Shown: piece after piece, positions 1 to 10,330 of the stretch | Position numbering within the stretch: the first letter of the stretch is position 1 | How the letters are laid out: every line of letters starts with the position of its first letter | Source: Gracilariopsis chorda | Lineage: Eukaryota; Rhodophyta; Florideophyceae; Gracilariales; Gracilariaceae | DNA length: 64,000 bases | Direction of reading: 5' to 3' | NCBI GenBank assembly: GCA_003194525.1 | Contig: NBIV01000007.1 | Span: 372,001-436,000, forward strand | Made by a program: the position numbers and the translations under genes | Notes under the pieces: model-generated | Seen by the model: only the letters and a program-made list of their open reading frames with translations | Databases searched by the model: none | What the model was told of the DNA's origin: nothing

Positions 1-1030
1 TCATACCGAGCAAATCGGCTTCGTGAACGAGCCTAGCAAGGAAGTCAAGCACCAAGATTGGGTCTTCGCCAGTAAACTCGCGTTTACCCATGGTGATTCC
101 GAGTCTTTGGACGTAGTCCCTGACCTTCCTAGTACTTCTGGAGGTGTGCTCCCCCAAGGAATTCTTTAACCGATAATAGCGGTACAATAACAACTTCCGA
201 TACAACGGACTCGTCGGCTTTAACTCCTTCAGTCCAGGATACTTCTTACCCTTCTTACGGGTTCGAACAGCACCGTAAGAGGAATGGGTAACCTTGGACC
301 GAGTAGAACGGGAGCGACGCCAACCACCTTCACCCTCCAATGAATCGGATGAAGAGGACGAAGATCTGTCCCGAATACTGTCAAAATCCGAACCGGATGA
401 ATCCGAATAATTGCGGAACTCCTTTCTAGACTTGCGACGACGCCGTTTTTCGGAACGATGATCAGAGCCCTCCGAAGCGGAGTTGTTCCGCTCAGCGGCT
501 TCTGCCTCTGCATCCATACGACTGGTGGCTTCTAGTGTGTCCAAGTGAGCGTGGATCCTATCCGTAACGACTCGGAAATCTTCTACCACACGCTGGTAAC
601 CGTCAACGAAAGCCCTTGGGGCACCAAAGCTATCTAAGAAAGAGTTCATTTCCTGTCTCAGGAGTCGACTGTCTCCCAAGACATCCCTAACTTCGGTGTC
701 ATCCACCTTACGCCGAAGTTCGGTAACCTGTTGTAGGAGTTCCACGTGAGCGACGTTAGCAACGTTCACATATGCGTCCAGAACAGTAAACTCTGCGGAG
801 TCCATTTTCTCCCGAGAGGCTGCTGACGGGGTCTCCACTATCGGTTGTGGGGCCGTCGGAACAGCAACCTCTTGAGGTCCAGGCTCGACAGAGCGGGCAT
901 ACCGGCTATCCGGATTGGTTGAAGTGGCATTCATCTCCTGGGCAGAGGAGCGGGAACGGGAGGGCGCCGATGATCGGGGACCTTCCAAATTCGCGGAACG
1001 AGCCCTCGAAGACTGAGGTGGGGGAGGCAT
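1..1030 (-). CDS. Retrotransposon Gag polyprotein, N-terminal 343 residues (cut by the window edge)
   Basis: Reading the minus strand from the ATG at 1030-1028 gives 343 codons without a stop up to base 1, so the frame continues outside the window. The N terminus is rich in Pro, Ser and Arg. A predicted helical, acidic middle follows, then a Ser/Asp/Arg-rich stretch. The C-terminal part, with motifs such as PLYRKLLLYRYYRL and FTGEDPILVLDFLARLV, has the look of the capsid region of LTR-retrotransposon Gag proteins. It lies just downstream, on the same strand, of a primer-binding site and an LTR. The capsid assignment is by pattern only; pol would lie to the left of base 1. Confidence 0.6.
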   Translation of the reverse strand, partial: MPPPPQSSRARSANLEGPRSSAPSRSRSSAQEMNATSTNPDSRYARSVEPGPQEVAVPTAPQPIVETPSAASREKMDSAEFTVLDAYVNVANVAHVELLQQVTELRRKVDDTEVRDVLGDSRLLRQEMNSFLDSFGAPRAFVDGYQRVVEDFRVVTDRIHAHLDTLEATSRMDAEAEAAERNNSASEGSDHRSEKRRRRKSRKEFRNYSDSSGSDFDSIRDRSSSSSSDSLEGEGGWRRSRSTRSKVTHSSYGAVRTRKKGKKYPGLKELKPTSPLYRKLLLYRYYRLKNSLGEHTSRSTRKVRDYVQRLGITMGKREFTGEDPILVLDFLARLVHEADLLGM

Positions 1031-1225
1031 ACTGCAGCTAGCCACCCGACACTCGGGAAAGTCACAACAACTTCACCAAACTTCCGAATTGCGGAGAAAC
1101 GAGGAAAATCGCCCTCTATCAACGCAACGACTGGGTGAACAACAGAAACTACCCTCAAAAGGGGAAAAAGGGGTAACCCTACTTCCAACCTCAACCGAGG
1201 AACAATTGGTCTTAATCCCTTTCTA

Positions 1226-1238
1226 GGTCGGGAGACCA
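1226..1238 (-). promoter_or_regulatory. Primer-binding site of the left-edge LTR retrotransposon
   Basis: Three bases inside the LTR end, the minus strand reads TGGTCTCCCGACC. It starts with TGG, the complement of a tRNA CCA tail. The implied primer 3' end, GGGAGACCA, resembles the end of yeast-type tRNA-Tyr as I recall it. The tRNA identity is tentative. Confidence 0.5.
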
Positions 1239-1241
1239 AAA

Positions 1242-2184
1242 TGTAGAGCAAAACCCTCTGAAGAGAGTTCGCTTAACGGATGGCCGCGGTCCGCCCTCTA
1301 TTGAGGTGAACACAGCGGAAGAGCCCTCTGCCCGTACTCAGTGCGGTGCATACCGGGTGTAAGACCGGAGACGGTTACTGGATATACCTGCAGAGGTGAG
1401 GGACCAAAGGATAGTAAGACCAACAGGGAATTGTGGAAAACTCAGAAAAGAGATAGGGAAAAGGGGTACCGTAAGACGGTGAACGCTGGTGGGAAAGCAC
1501 AACCCAGAGCGGAGCCGCAGACCGTGCGACAAGCAGTGACAGGTCCGTAGGCGTAGTGACAACGATAAGAAACAACGAAATAATACCCTATACAGGGGCG
1601 GAAATCGATCACAGTCTCAGGACAATCCGTACTTCCGGATGATAAGTAGAACCAATAGATGGAGCTTCCTACATGACCCTGAGGGGTAGACGCACTAAAA
1701 CCAGCCGTGGTTACCCTCCACGAGGAGTAGTGAACCTACGTAGGTGGATACGACTATAGCCCGGCCTTAGGGAGGAAGACGCGACTCAGTTACCTTTTAC
1801 TGTAGGGGAGGTCGGTTGAGGCAAGCCTCACCTAAGTAGGTTGTACTGAAATAAACTAAATAAATTAATTAATATGGTGCACACCTTACGAGGTTCATAC
1901 ACGTGGTCAACCCACTGTCAGGGTGCCTTGCACGGCTGTGCCACCAACATCCACCTGCCAGATGTTCACACAGTACAGTATACCACCTGTACCCTGGTCC
2001 AATGCCCGATTCACCGGTGAAGGTACCCATTATCGACTGTGCCAAATCAACGCAAAACAGGGGGCACTTCATAACCATAGCCACGTCACCTTACGGGGTA
2101 ATACATTCTATATGAATGTCTTCACCACCGATATTATCGGTTCCATTGCTCCACATATGCCTCATGAAGAAGAGCAGTAAAACA
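1242..2184 (-). mobile_element. 5' LTR of the left-edge retrotransposon
   Basis: The low-coordinate end, TGTAGAGCAAAACCC, matches the ends of three solo LTRs in this window (TGTGGTRYAA...). A palindrome, CCGATATTATCGG at 2127-2139, has a near copy about 50 bp inside the solo LTR at 5110-5952. The primer-binding site and gag follow on the minus strand. The high-coordinate end (about 2184, minus-strand TGTTTTACTGC) is uncertain by some tens of bases. No gene lies inside; the short open frames here are chance. Confidence 0.55.
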
Positions 2185-2406
2185 AAACATATCAATCTCA
2201 CTGTAACGGTCACTCAGTGTAAACTCTGCACTGACGCAGTTCTAGTGTGATCCGAATGATGAAAAAGTTACCGCATGTAGGGGCTGAGTCTTGCCTGACC
2301 TGTGTCCTTGGACGGTGTATACGATAATTTGTTCTGATAAAAGCAGTTCCAGTCCCTCCAGCAAAATGTGTGCCCGATAGACATCGCAAGCAAGTAGAAT
2401 TTTTCT

Positions 2407-2688
2407 TCATATCTTGGTTAGACCTTTCACGTAGTTTAGAAAAGTTCCCGCCACAGAACGAAAATTCATCGTGTCAAATACCCCGTTAGCGGCCCTTTTT
2501 GCATTAACCGACCAGCGAGAAAGGTTGACAGCTAGCTTCGTCTGATACTCCAAGCCATCGCGCAAAACAGTACGATATGGGATAAGGATTTCTTGAAAAA
2601 CGACGAAAGAAGGGCTGGCATCTCTAGCTGCACTTATCACAAGCGTCATCGTCACTCGGGGCTTGTGTTTAAATTCATTGATCACCAT
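2407..2688 (-). pseudogene. Possible pogo-like DDE transposase fragment
   Basis: A 93-residue frame contains RVTMTLVISAARDASP followed by SFVVFQ. This resembles the central strand region of DDE_1 (pogo/Tigger) transposases, where a similar motif precedes a 'PPLVIFKG' segment. An in-frame stop lies just upstream, and no catalytic acid can be assigned with confidence. It is a weak, pattern-based call; a chance resemblance is possible. Confidence 0.3.
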
Positions 2689-2879
2689 GTAGCGTTAACT
2701 GCGTTGCCAAAACATTTTACGCAATGATTCCACTCAAAAGCATTCCTTTTCAGGGATTATGGCAGCTTTTTATAACTTGAGCACTCGAAAAACTTCTATG
2801 TTGTAGTTTTCAATGAGTCTCTTAACAGTAGCAAATCGATGTGCAAGAGTTTTACTATTAAATGCATCATATCGCCTAA

Positions 2880-3374
2880 TTACTTGCGATAACAGGCGGA
2901 CAAAAGACAATCGTTTCGCATGGAGTTTTCAAAACCTGCGTAGAAAGCAGTCAGAAACACTTTTGTAGCTATTAGATAAAGTACTTTGAATTTCTGGAGT
3001 GTTTCAAAAAGAGTTCGTATCAATTCACGAAGGTATTGGTTTGCTAGAGAAATTTCACACGAGGCAAACTGCAAGAGATGGCACACAGTTCTTTCTTCTG
3101 CTTTGCCTGGAAAACCACTAAGACTTCCAGGAAATGGTTTCTGACAGTTCTTCAGACAACAGTAAAGGGTGGCACACCGTACGCAAATCTCATGCTTAAC
3201 TGTGCGATATGGACAGCCTGCTGCTATTGTGGGAAGGGATTTTTGAATGAATGACTCACAAGACTCTTTGGATTGGTTGACTGTGTTCTTGTGACGGGAT
3301 AGGGAGAAGTTTGACGCAAATAAGACCGTTAAAGTTAGTTGCCCAGCGGTAGAGGTTTGAATACACTTGCACAT
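2880..3374 (-). CDS. Hypothetical 164-residue cysteine-rich frame
   Basis: The frame runs from an ATG at 3374 to a stop at 2880 and ends shortly before the 3' end of Helitron H1. It has a Cys/His cluster in the middle (HEICVRCATLYCCLKNC) that could bind zinc, and hydrophobic helices near the C terminus. I do not recognise the family. It may be part of the same decayed transposon as the fragment at 2407-2688, or a chance frame. Confidence 0.25.
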   Translation of the reverse strand: MCKCIQTSTAGQLTLTVLFASNFSLSRHKNTVNQSKESCESFIQKSLPTIAAGCPYRTVKHEICVRCATLYCCLKNCQKPFPGSLSGFPGKAEERTVCHLLQFASCEISLANQYLRELIRTLFETLQKFKVLYLIATKVFLTAFYAGFENSMRNDCLLSACYRK

Positions 3375-3411
3375 GCTCTCACTTCAATACAAAGCTTATG
3401 CTACGAGAGAA

Positions 3412-3475
3412 CAAGAGGAGGCAGCCTTCGGCCGCGAGCACCACTGCGCACCACAGTGGTGGAGTGATGAAACGC
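3412..3475 (-). repeat. H1 Helitron 3' terminal double hairpin
   Basis: On the minus strand a GC-rich stem (CACTGTGGTGCGCAGTGGTG region) is followed by a second one built on CGCGGCCGAAGGCTGCC, eight bases before the terminal CTTG. The same arrangement ends H2 (26757-26810), H3 (62895-62942) and all short units. In canonical Helitrons the terminal hairpin marks where rolling-circle transfer stops. Confidence 0.65.
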
Positions 3476-3558
3476 GGTGGGAAGAAAAAAGGGGACAGAA
3501 AGCAGAAGCAGAAAAGCAAGTAGTTTAATTCAATGAATGAAGGTTGCAAGAAATATGA

Positions 3559-5109
3559 TTATGGTTGTGGAGGGATGCAGAACTGAATGGCTTCAGGCAG
3601 CACTGGGTTGGTGATGGCCACAGGCATGGGATGAATTGTGTGCGAATTTGCGCATGTAGGCTGCGGGTCATGGAGGAGCAGCACATGGTCGTTCCTTCGA
3701 ATGAGCGACAATGCGACATACAACTGGCAGGCGCAGAAGAAGTTGGATCGCACATCCACAACCAAGCCATCCAACGTCTTTACCTGTCGTTTGTGAACGG
3801 TAGCTGCAAACGCGAGACGAATGGGGAACTGCCTTCGAATCATGCGAACATTTGCGAACGAAAACTCGAAGTCGATACTATGTAGGAGCTGTCGTTCCAG
3901 AACCAGTCCGTTTTCGTGGAATCGAGCCACTTGCATCGTAAGTTGATCGACACGCACGACTACGAACAGCTTTCCGTTGACCACAGCAGGATGCAGCACG
4001 CTACAAATGACCATAACTGGCACACCGATCGTCAAGTCCAAGCTATGAGGGGGTACTCCAGTAGGCGCATACTGATATGCAAACTTGGGGACGATAGTAC
4101 TGGCGAATTCAGACTGTGGGTTCTGTCCACGATCAGGTTGCACGGTTGTCGCTGACGGAAGAGTGAAGCGCTCACCAGGAAACAGATCTAGCGCTGCCGT
4201 ATATTGTTCGTCGACCAACTGGTTTGTGGAGGCAATGAGCATTTTGCTGAGATCCACATCCTCCTTGCGTCGTGTTGTGAGCCACTTCCACAGGAATTGG
4301 TAGGCGATTTGCATGACACTGGTAGGTCTGAGTGGTAGTGGAGGAATGTTGGAGATTGTGTTGCGTGCAATTAAACGTAACAGCGACGCAAATGCCGGAT
4401 CATCCGCTTGGCGTACTTGTTCCGTGAGGTACAGCACCTGAACCGAGCACAATGTCCACAGATCACTCTTCCACGGCAATTCGTTGAGAAGTTTTGTGTA
4501 CGTTTGTCTCACATTTCCACTTCGCTCGGCCTCCATGTACACCTGTGGCACCACTGGAAGCAGCTGGGAGTATTCGCCCGATAGAACGATGGTCAAGCCC
4601 CCAAAAGGAGGCGGGTTTTCCATTCCACTGCAGCGAAGATCTTTGAGCAACGAATCCATGAGTTCGACGAGCTTTCTTGAGAGCATGCACGCCTCATCCA
4701 AGACGTGCAGTTGTATTTCGCGTAGCAGTTGTGCACATTGATATCGGGGACCGTACTTTGACAAAGTGGCTGTAGTGCTGCTTGTGTTGTCCCTATCAGC
4801 TACACCCAGTCTGAGCAGGCTATGTAAAGTGCGGCCACCTTCGTACAACGAAGCTGCAATGCCGGTTGTAGCAGTCATTTCGGCGAGCATTCCTTCCGAC
4901 TCAGCGATATCGCGAAGGAGGTTGAGCACGTATGTCTTCCCGGTTCCAGCGGATCCTTGCACAAAGAACACTTTTCCAGGAGTGCTTTTTCGCTCCTGCA
5001 GCGCCTGTCGTTGTTGAACTGGGGCAATTAGAGTGTCAATGACTTGTCTTTGGCGAGTTTTTAAGGTGGCGTACCTTGACTGCAAAGTTGACGAATTTCG
5101 CACCACCCT
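3559..5109 (-). pseudogene. H1 PIF1-family helicase domain of the RepHel protein
   Basis: A frame of about 515 codons stays open from the solo LTR junction to the stop at 3559, making it the longest intact piece of any Helitron here. It would drive strand unwinding during rolling-circle transposition. Visible motifs, numbered in the open frame, are Walker A GSAGTGKT (about 58-65), Walker B VLDEACMLS (about 142-150), the motif III region SGEYSQLLPVVP, motif IV LTEQVRQADDPAF, and the C-terminal AATVHKRQVKTL and LYVALS blocks. The motif usually reading 'GDxxQ' is degenerate, as is the usual 'NKSQGQT'. It has been cut off from Rep by the LTR, so it cannot act as a fusion protein. The start codon in front of it belongs to the LTR. 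Confidence 0.85.
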
Positions 5110-5952
5110 TGTGGTACAATGCCCCAAAGGGGAAAAACACCGAAAGACGTTCGGGATCTTCTTCTCACGAGGTGAACCCAGTTGGGTAGAGCCCTCCCAG
5201 AGGTGTCACGGCGAAGCCGGTTTGTAAGACCAGGGACACCTGTTGCGACTCGCGCAGGGAGGTGAAGGCGAAGAATCGGTATCCGCGTGAGCGGGGTGTG
5301 ATCCTCAGTAGAGGTATGTTTCCACGTAAGTGGGGATGTGTGAGCGGGTGCACACAGGAGGGGCGCGGATAACGAGATGTACTACCCTGAAAGGGGGAAA
5401 GGAGAAAGAGTGAAGGGAAAGGAGAAAGAGTGGTCGAGGGTGAGTCGCGAGAGCGACGAACAAATACAGCAATGCCGGTGGACAGGACTCCCTATACAGG
5501 GCGAAACACCAATGTGATTGGAACAATTACACTCCCAAGCATTGGTCTCTTTAGGTGTGCAAGGGGGTTAGAGGTTCCGTGGTTCACGGCGTTTCCCTTC
5601 AGGGAGGAGTTGAGAACGCGCAGAAGCAGCAACAACTAGAGCCAATTCCCCAGGTTTGGGTCCCTTGTTGGGGAAGCTTTACTGGTGCTACGGCAGTGCG
5701 CCGTCGCACTAAGTACTAACTTCCCAGAAATGGGTGTAAAAATAATAAATACAATTAACTAAAATTATTAGAAATACTCCACATTTCGTGGCAACATCCA
5801 CTACTGTGGCCAACCGCCAATTGGCCCAAAACCGTGTCCCACGTGTCCATATCCACCATATTGGGGCGTAGTTCATATACACACTACACAACCGATAATA
5901 TCGGGAAAACAATCAAGTACCAGGAATCCCTCCCTGAGGGCGTTGCACTTCA
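5110..5952 (-). mobile_element. Solo LTR inserted in Helitron H1
   Basis: It begins TGTGGTACAA and ends ...GCACTTCA on the plus strand (TG...CA). The flanks are ACCCT on the left and ACCCG on the right, a 5-bp target duplication with one change. The intact H2 and H3 copies read straight through this point. The palindrome CCGATAATATCGG lies at 5890-5902, as in the LTR at 1242-2184. There is no coding content; the insertion separates Rep from helicase. Confidence 0.8.
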
Positions 5953-6866
5953 ACCCGCGCGTCTCGAGTTGTTGTAGCTCGATTCGCCTCAGTCAATGCT
6001 GCATGATCCTGCTGTAGGTGTTGGGAGAAGAATCTGTGATCGCAAAGCATTCGCCCAGCGTGCCGGTCTGAGATCTCCACTACACGTCGATAAATTTTTT
6101 GATTTCGTTGCTGCTCATCTCCTGTATGTATGTCGCTACATAGCGCCTCCCAGTTTTCGACGGCCATTTTCTCTGGGTCTGCACCTTGTTCATATAGTGT
6201 GACAACCAGACGTCGTAGCTCGGAGGGCGTGCTGTAGATCTGCACTGCTTCTTGAAATGCAATATCAAATTCGGATCCATCCGCGAGCATTCCGCTTACA
6301 ATCGCAGTTTCACGATACGTTCCATATTGCTGTCCGCTGAAAGTCCTTGCATCTTCATAAGAGCTCGAGCCGTGAGTCATGAGCAGCAAGCGCAGAGCAA
6401 AGAGCTCAATGTCCGACGGTGAAACACCTCTGATCCTTGCAACGCACTGCTCGTCTTCCGTGCGCTCTACCACGTACATAGGCGGATCGCAGTCGTCTGT
6501 GGGCACCTCAGTGCTGTCTCCGTCGTATTGGTTAAGGACGTGGGCTGGAAGCGTGCAATAAAAAGACGGCTGCGATGCAGCAAGAAGCTGGTTTGGACCT
6601 CTCAGAAAAAATGTGCGCTCTTGTTCCAATTGAATGGCCAGTCGCTCTACTTTTTGTACGATGTGAACATGTCGAAACTCAAAAATTCTCCAAGCTGCAT
6701 TGACGGCACCCACCAGACGGCCTCGCATGTATGCATGAATGTCGTTCTGCGCCTGTGGCTCTTGTTGCTGCTCTTTGTGTGTGCCTGTCTCATTAGCACC
6801 ACTCACATTGAGCACCACCTCTTGAGCTTTGGGCTGCTTAAACGCGTACTTCATCGGATAAGCCAC
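5953..6866 (-). pseudogene. H1 Rep tyrosine motif and Rep-helicase linker
   Basis: A frame of about 300 codons begins with AYPMKYAFKQPK, the paired-tyrosine motif (YxxxY) that in Helitron Rep proteins attacks DNA. The rest is the conserved linker that precedes the helicase (for example SPSDIELFALRLLLMTHG and STPSELRRLVVTLYEQG), which is also found in H2, H3 and H4. It runs directly into the solo LTR. It is in a different frame from the upstream Rep piece, so one small indel near 6870-6930 has broken it. Confidence 0.8.
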
Positions 6867-6932
6867 TGCGCCCCCTCCTTGCGTGCGTTCTACGTTGATA
6901 TGAGAGCAGTACGTCTTGGTTAGAGTTGGGTT

Positions 6933-7457
6933 TTACGGCACAATCCTGAGGGCTTGATGCCTTTTTCTGCGGTGGATCATGCGATTCGTTCCTTCTTCAA
7001 TGTACGTCTCCAGCACAATCATGTTGCTGTCGTATCCAAACTTACACCGCCCAGCGCGATTCCAACAGTAGGGAGAGTGGCGGTGCCTGTGCATGGAACG
7101 AATGAGGGTCTTTAACGCGTCTTTCTCGCCTGGAAGGGGAAGTTCTGCATGACTGAGCTCGTCGATGACATCAACGTCTTCAATCACGCCTCCTTTGAGC
7201 CAAACGAGCATGTGGTGATGAGGCATATTGCGCTCTTGAAACTCGAGCTTTGATGCAAGCCCCAGGCACTTCATTCCAAATATGTGCTCCGAGTTCTTCT
7301 CCAAGTCCTTCACGAAGTCGTTTGCGTACTGTTTGTACAACCTTGCAATCAGATTTGGTTGGTTAAACGGTCGAGGGCGGTTACTATGTGCCGTAAATTC
7401 GCCAAGATTAGTGGTGTCCATCCCAAGGCGCTGGATGTCCTCTCGCCAGATGTTCAT
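6933..7457 (-). pseudogene. H1 Rep nickase catalytic core (Helitron_like_N)
   Basis: The 174-codon frame contains MNIWREDIQRLGMD, a conserved KCLGLASKLEFQERN block and MPHHHMLVWL, the metal-binding HUH motif, with His at the usual hydrophobic middle position. The family nicks and joins single-stranded DNA at the ends of the element. The same core is at 30938-31350 in H2 (LPHHHMLMWL) and at 59669-60206 in H3 (LPHHYMLVWL, last His lost). The stretch at 7458-7816 continues the protein but with several frame changes and stops. Confidence 0.85.
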
Positions 7458-7816
7458 GGTGATTATAATTAGCAGAGAAGGCGGTCCTCTTCGCGCTACG
7501 ATCGCCTGTAATCCATGTGCTTGTTCTTTCAGTACAATGATGAGTTGACAGAGTCATCGGGCAGAAATATGCGTCCCATTTGTGCAAACTGGGATGGTGA
7601 CACGTGAGCTGTTTGCTAATGTGCTCGCTGGATCTCTTGCTCTTGTACAATACGTGCCTGTTGTTCTCTCTTCAGGAAACGTAGTCGCATTTCGTCAATG
7701 TTTGTGTGCGTGCGGAGCATCCAAATCTGCATCAACGGTCCACTGTTTAGGAGGATGTTGTCTGAGTACAGACGTCGCTTCGCATTCTGAGCTTAGGTGA
7801 GCTTTCGGAGCTTCCA

Positions 7817-8785
7817 CTAGTTGATGCTGAGACCTGACCTTTGCTGTGTGGAGATCCTTGCATCCAGAAATAGGTCGATGTCAAATGGTTCGAGCTGATC
7901 ACCATACGGATAGAGAAGAGGGAAAGTGCCCTTCTCTGCAAGTTTGGATGCCGGTTTTAGAAGTTGGTACCGTACTTGCGCATTGTTTGCGCCATCTACA
8001 GTCGCCCCTGCTCCAGCAGCAGTGGCAGTAGTCACTGCAGCGTGCTCTTCGGTAACGGTTCCTTCTACCAAGCGTGGTACTTGAGACTCCACTCGGTACA
8101 GGCCGGTTGGATCCACGACGAGCGTTCTCATCATGGTTGGCCCGCCACCAGGAACATCTTCAGGGAGAGGGCCAGCACCTGCATGAGGAGCACTGACTGT
8201 GGCACCTCGGGTTCCTTCGTATCCACGTACGATTACTCACTCTTCTGCTGCCTGCATGCTGATATCGACGGTAGTCTCTGCATTTTGTTATTGTTGTTGC
8301 GTGCTAGGCATGGATCGATAACGCTCGCGCACTACGTCTTGCTTGGACTAGATCAAATCGTACAACTTGGGCACTATGTCTCGTACGTTGACGTCTTGAA
8401 TGAACGCACGCAAATTGGCACGCACATAGTGAGAGAGATCCGAAAAAGGCGGACCGGTACCCCAAAGAAAGCTGTAGCGCGTGCTGTTCTCGTTCTGCGT
8501 GGGCATAGCGAGAGCTGCGTTGCCCTCAAGTCTGAGAAAGGAGGGACCGCCTCCCGTCACATACGACATGTCCATGAACGCTTGCGTCGTTCCGAAGAGC
8601 GTATTAAAGTCGAGGAAATGGCTATGAAAGGCTCTCAGGCTATAAAGACTGCGAACCAACTCACTGCTATGCCTTCTGCGGAACGTGACGCCCCATCCTG
8701 AAATTATTTTCATTCCACAGCACACTCCAGTGACCTCCGCGCCAAGCAAAACACAACCGCAATACTTGCAGCTATGACTTTTCAA
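7817..8785 (-). pseudogene. H1 Helitron N-terminal zinc-finger region
   Basis: Two frames (8348-8785 and 7817-8134), joined by a broken stretch, match H2 and H3 piece by piece. The first has SCKYCGCVLLGAEVTGVCCG, the CxxC...CC finger typical of the region upstream of Helitron Rep, followed by the conserved SLYSLRAFHSHFLDFN block. The second holds the VRYQLLKPASKLAEKGTFPL and YPYGDQLEPFDIDLF blocks. Stops and frame changes around 8135-8347 mean no single protein can be read. Confidence 0.75.
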
Positions 8786-9747
8786 TGTTCAGTCCGCGTA
8801 CGGGCTGGAGGAGAGCGTGTGTGAGTGTTCGCCGCATCTTCAGCATCGCCTTTTACTTGCAGTGGGAAGCGTCTCAAACTCCAGCACGCTTGCACATATG
8901 GCCGGATCATTCCTCGCCTGAGCTGCCACAGAATCCCACGCATAGTACTCGCGATAGAGTCCTCGATCAGGACGCCCAGCACAGTGCATTACCGTCGTAT
9001 CAAGCTGTTGCTGTGGCTGATGCTGCGGCTGGTGTGTGGGAGCCGGTGTGATCTCATCCGCTTCCAACTCCATCGGAATGGGCATCTTTTGTTCTTCCTG
9101 TTCAGCTTGTGGCAGCGCATGCTGCGGCGGCGAGTGTGAGGGAGCGGGGGTGATCTCATCCTCTTCCACTTCCATCGGGACCGGCATCTGTTCTTCCTCT
9201 TGCTCAGCTTGTGGCAGAGCAGGCTGCTGTGGCTGCGGTGGCTGTGAGGGAGGAGGGATGATCTCATCCTCTTCCACTTCCATCGCAACGGGCATCTGTT
9301 CTGCAGGCATCGGTGGGAGAGGGGGAGGCATTGGAGGCGGTGGAATGTGACTGGAAGGCCTCTCACAAACTTCACAAATCCAATAATTGGGCATGAAGTT
9401 GGTAGATCTGTGGCAACGGACCCACTGGCTCCAGCGGCGCTTGTGCTAACTGCAGCTGCAACCGAAGTAGGTGCAGGAGTAATTTCGTCTTCTTCAACCG
9501 CTGGAAAAATAGGTCCTTGACCATGCGCTCCGCTCTCATTTATTCCCAACTCATCTGGAGCTGGAGGAACTGGTGCTCTTCGGGGTCTTCCAGCTCCTAC
9601 CCGTGCTCCACCACTGCCGACGCGACGACCACCAGCGTTTTGCCTTGCACCACCTGCGTTCAACCTGGCACCTCCGGAATTGTCTCTGGTTCCTCTCAAG
9701 TTAGATCGGACGCCACCAGAGTTTAGACGTTGCTCTCCTCTCGTCAT
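8786..9747 (-). pseudogene. H1 Helitron N-terminal extension: RGG tract, acidic repeats, degraded zinc knuckle
   Basis: The protein starts at the ATG at 9747 (MTRGEQRLNSGG) with Gly/Arg-rich repeats, then a Pro-rich stretch. After a frame change near 9400, three copies of an approximately 36-residue repeat follow (core MPVxMEVEEDEITPAP ... ALPQAEQEE). Just below the repeats the codons of a CCHC knuckle are still recognisable, but one Cys has become Ser and stops have appeared. H3 keeps the clean version (CGRCGKHSHTVSSC). The arrangement suggests a nucleic-acid-binding N terminus. Confidence 0.65.
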
Positions 9748-10330
9748 TTCAACTTACCAAAGAAAAAGAAAAAACCAATTATATGTTTTTAAACCGTTAA
9801 AAAATTTGCCAGAGTTCCAGAATAATTTCCAATTAAACACAAAGTTGAAAGTGAAAAACTGGTTGCAGTTTGTTGCGTTGCATCCACCGGGCCTAGTTGC
9901 ATGAGCAGTGAAAACATTGCAGCAAGACTTATATTTACCCGATGCAGTCGTGCGCAGCACAGGGACTCTCGACACACTTCCGCTGGATTATGACGGGCGG
10001 AGTGTGCCCAAGCCGTTTGATGTTTAGCCCGCGTCCGGTTGTAAAGTTTGGTCTGCCTTCACTCACACACCGAAGTGTTCTTTTTACCCCCAAGAGGTAC
10101 GACACGACGGCAGCCCCGGACCCTGCACAGCAAGCTGGTATTAGGTCCAGGAAACAATCAGACTTTCTGATCGCCGTTAAACGATCAGTATACCACAGAG
10201 GAGCACCTGACCTTTCCCAGATCCGTGGTACTGAGTGGGTTATTCCTGTGGCGACCTGCACACGAGCTCAGCCTTGCCTAGGTCCCACGCCAGCAACAGT
10301 GCCCACAGTAGCAAAAGGTTAGGACACTGC
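9748..10330 (-). other. H1 conserved leader upstream of the Helitron protein
   Basis: About 580 bp without a convincing gene. A core at roughly 9935-10300 is clearly shared with H2 (33720-34070) and H3 (56990-57420). Both strands of the core stay open for 60-110 codons in several copies. Between H1 and H3, however, the changes I counted fall on all three codon positions about equally, so I read it as a conserved untranslated or cis-acting segment. Confidence 0.5.

Noticed and set aside
3559-5109. Helicase frame as a cellular PIF1 gene
   Set aside because: It lies inside complete Helitron termini, in register with Rep, and repeats in H2, H3 and H4.
9036-9350. Gly/Ser/Cys-rich plus-strand frame, with counterparts at 32826-33140 and 57900-58166
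   Set aside because: Antisense shadow of the acidic repeats; low complexity.
8989-9390. C-terminal half of the 252-codon frame from 9747 (Arg/Ser-rich)
   Set aside because: Beyond about 9400 it is an out-of-phase reading of the acidic repeats; H2 and H3 support the other frame (8840-9394).
9942-10322. 126-codon plus-strand frame in the H1 leader, with a similar frame at 57064-57414 in H3
   Set aside because: The frame is conserved, but so is the opposite strand, and changes show no third-position bias. In H2 the same frame is broken by a stop.
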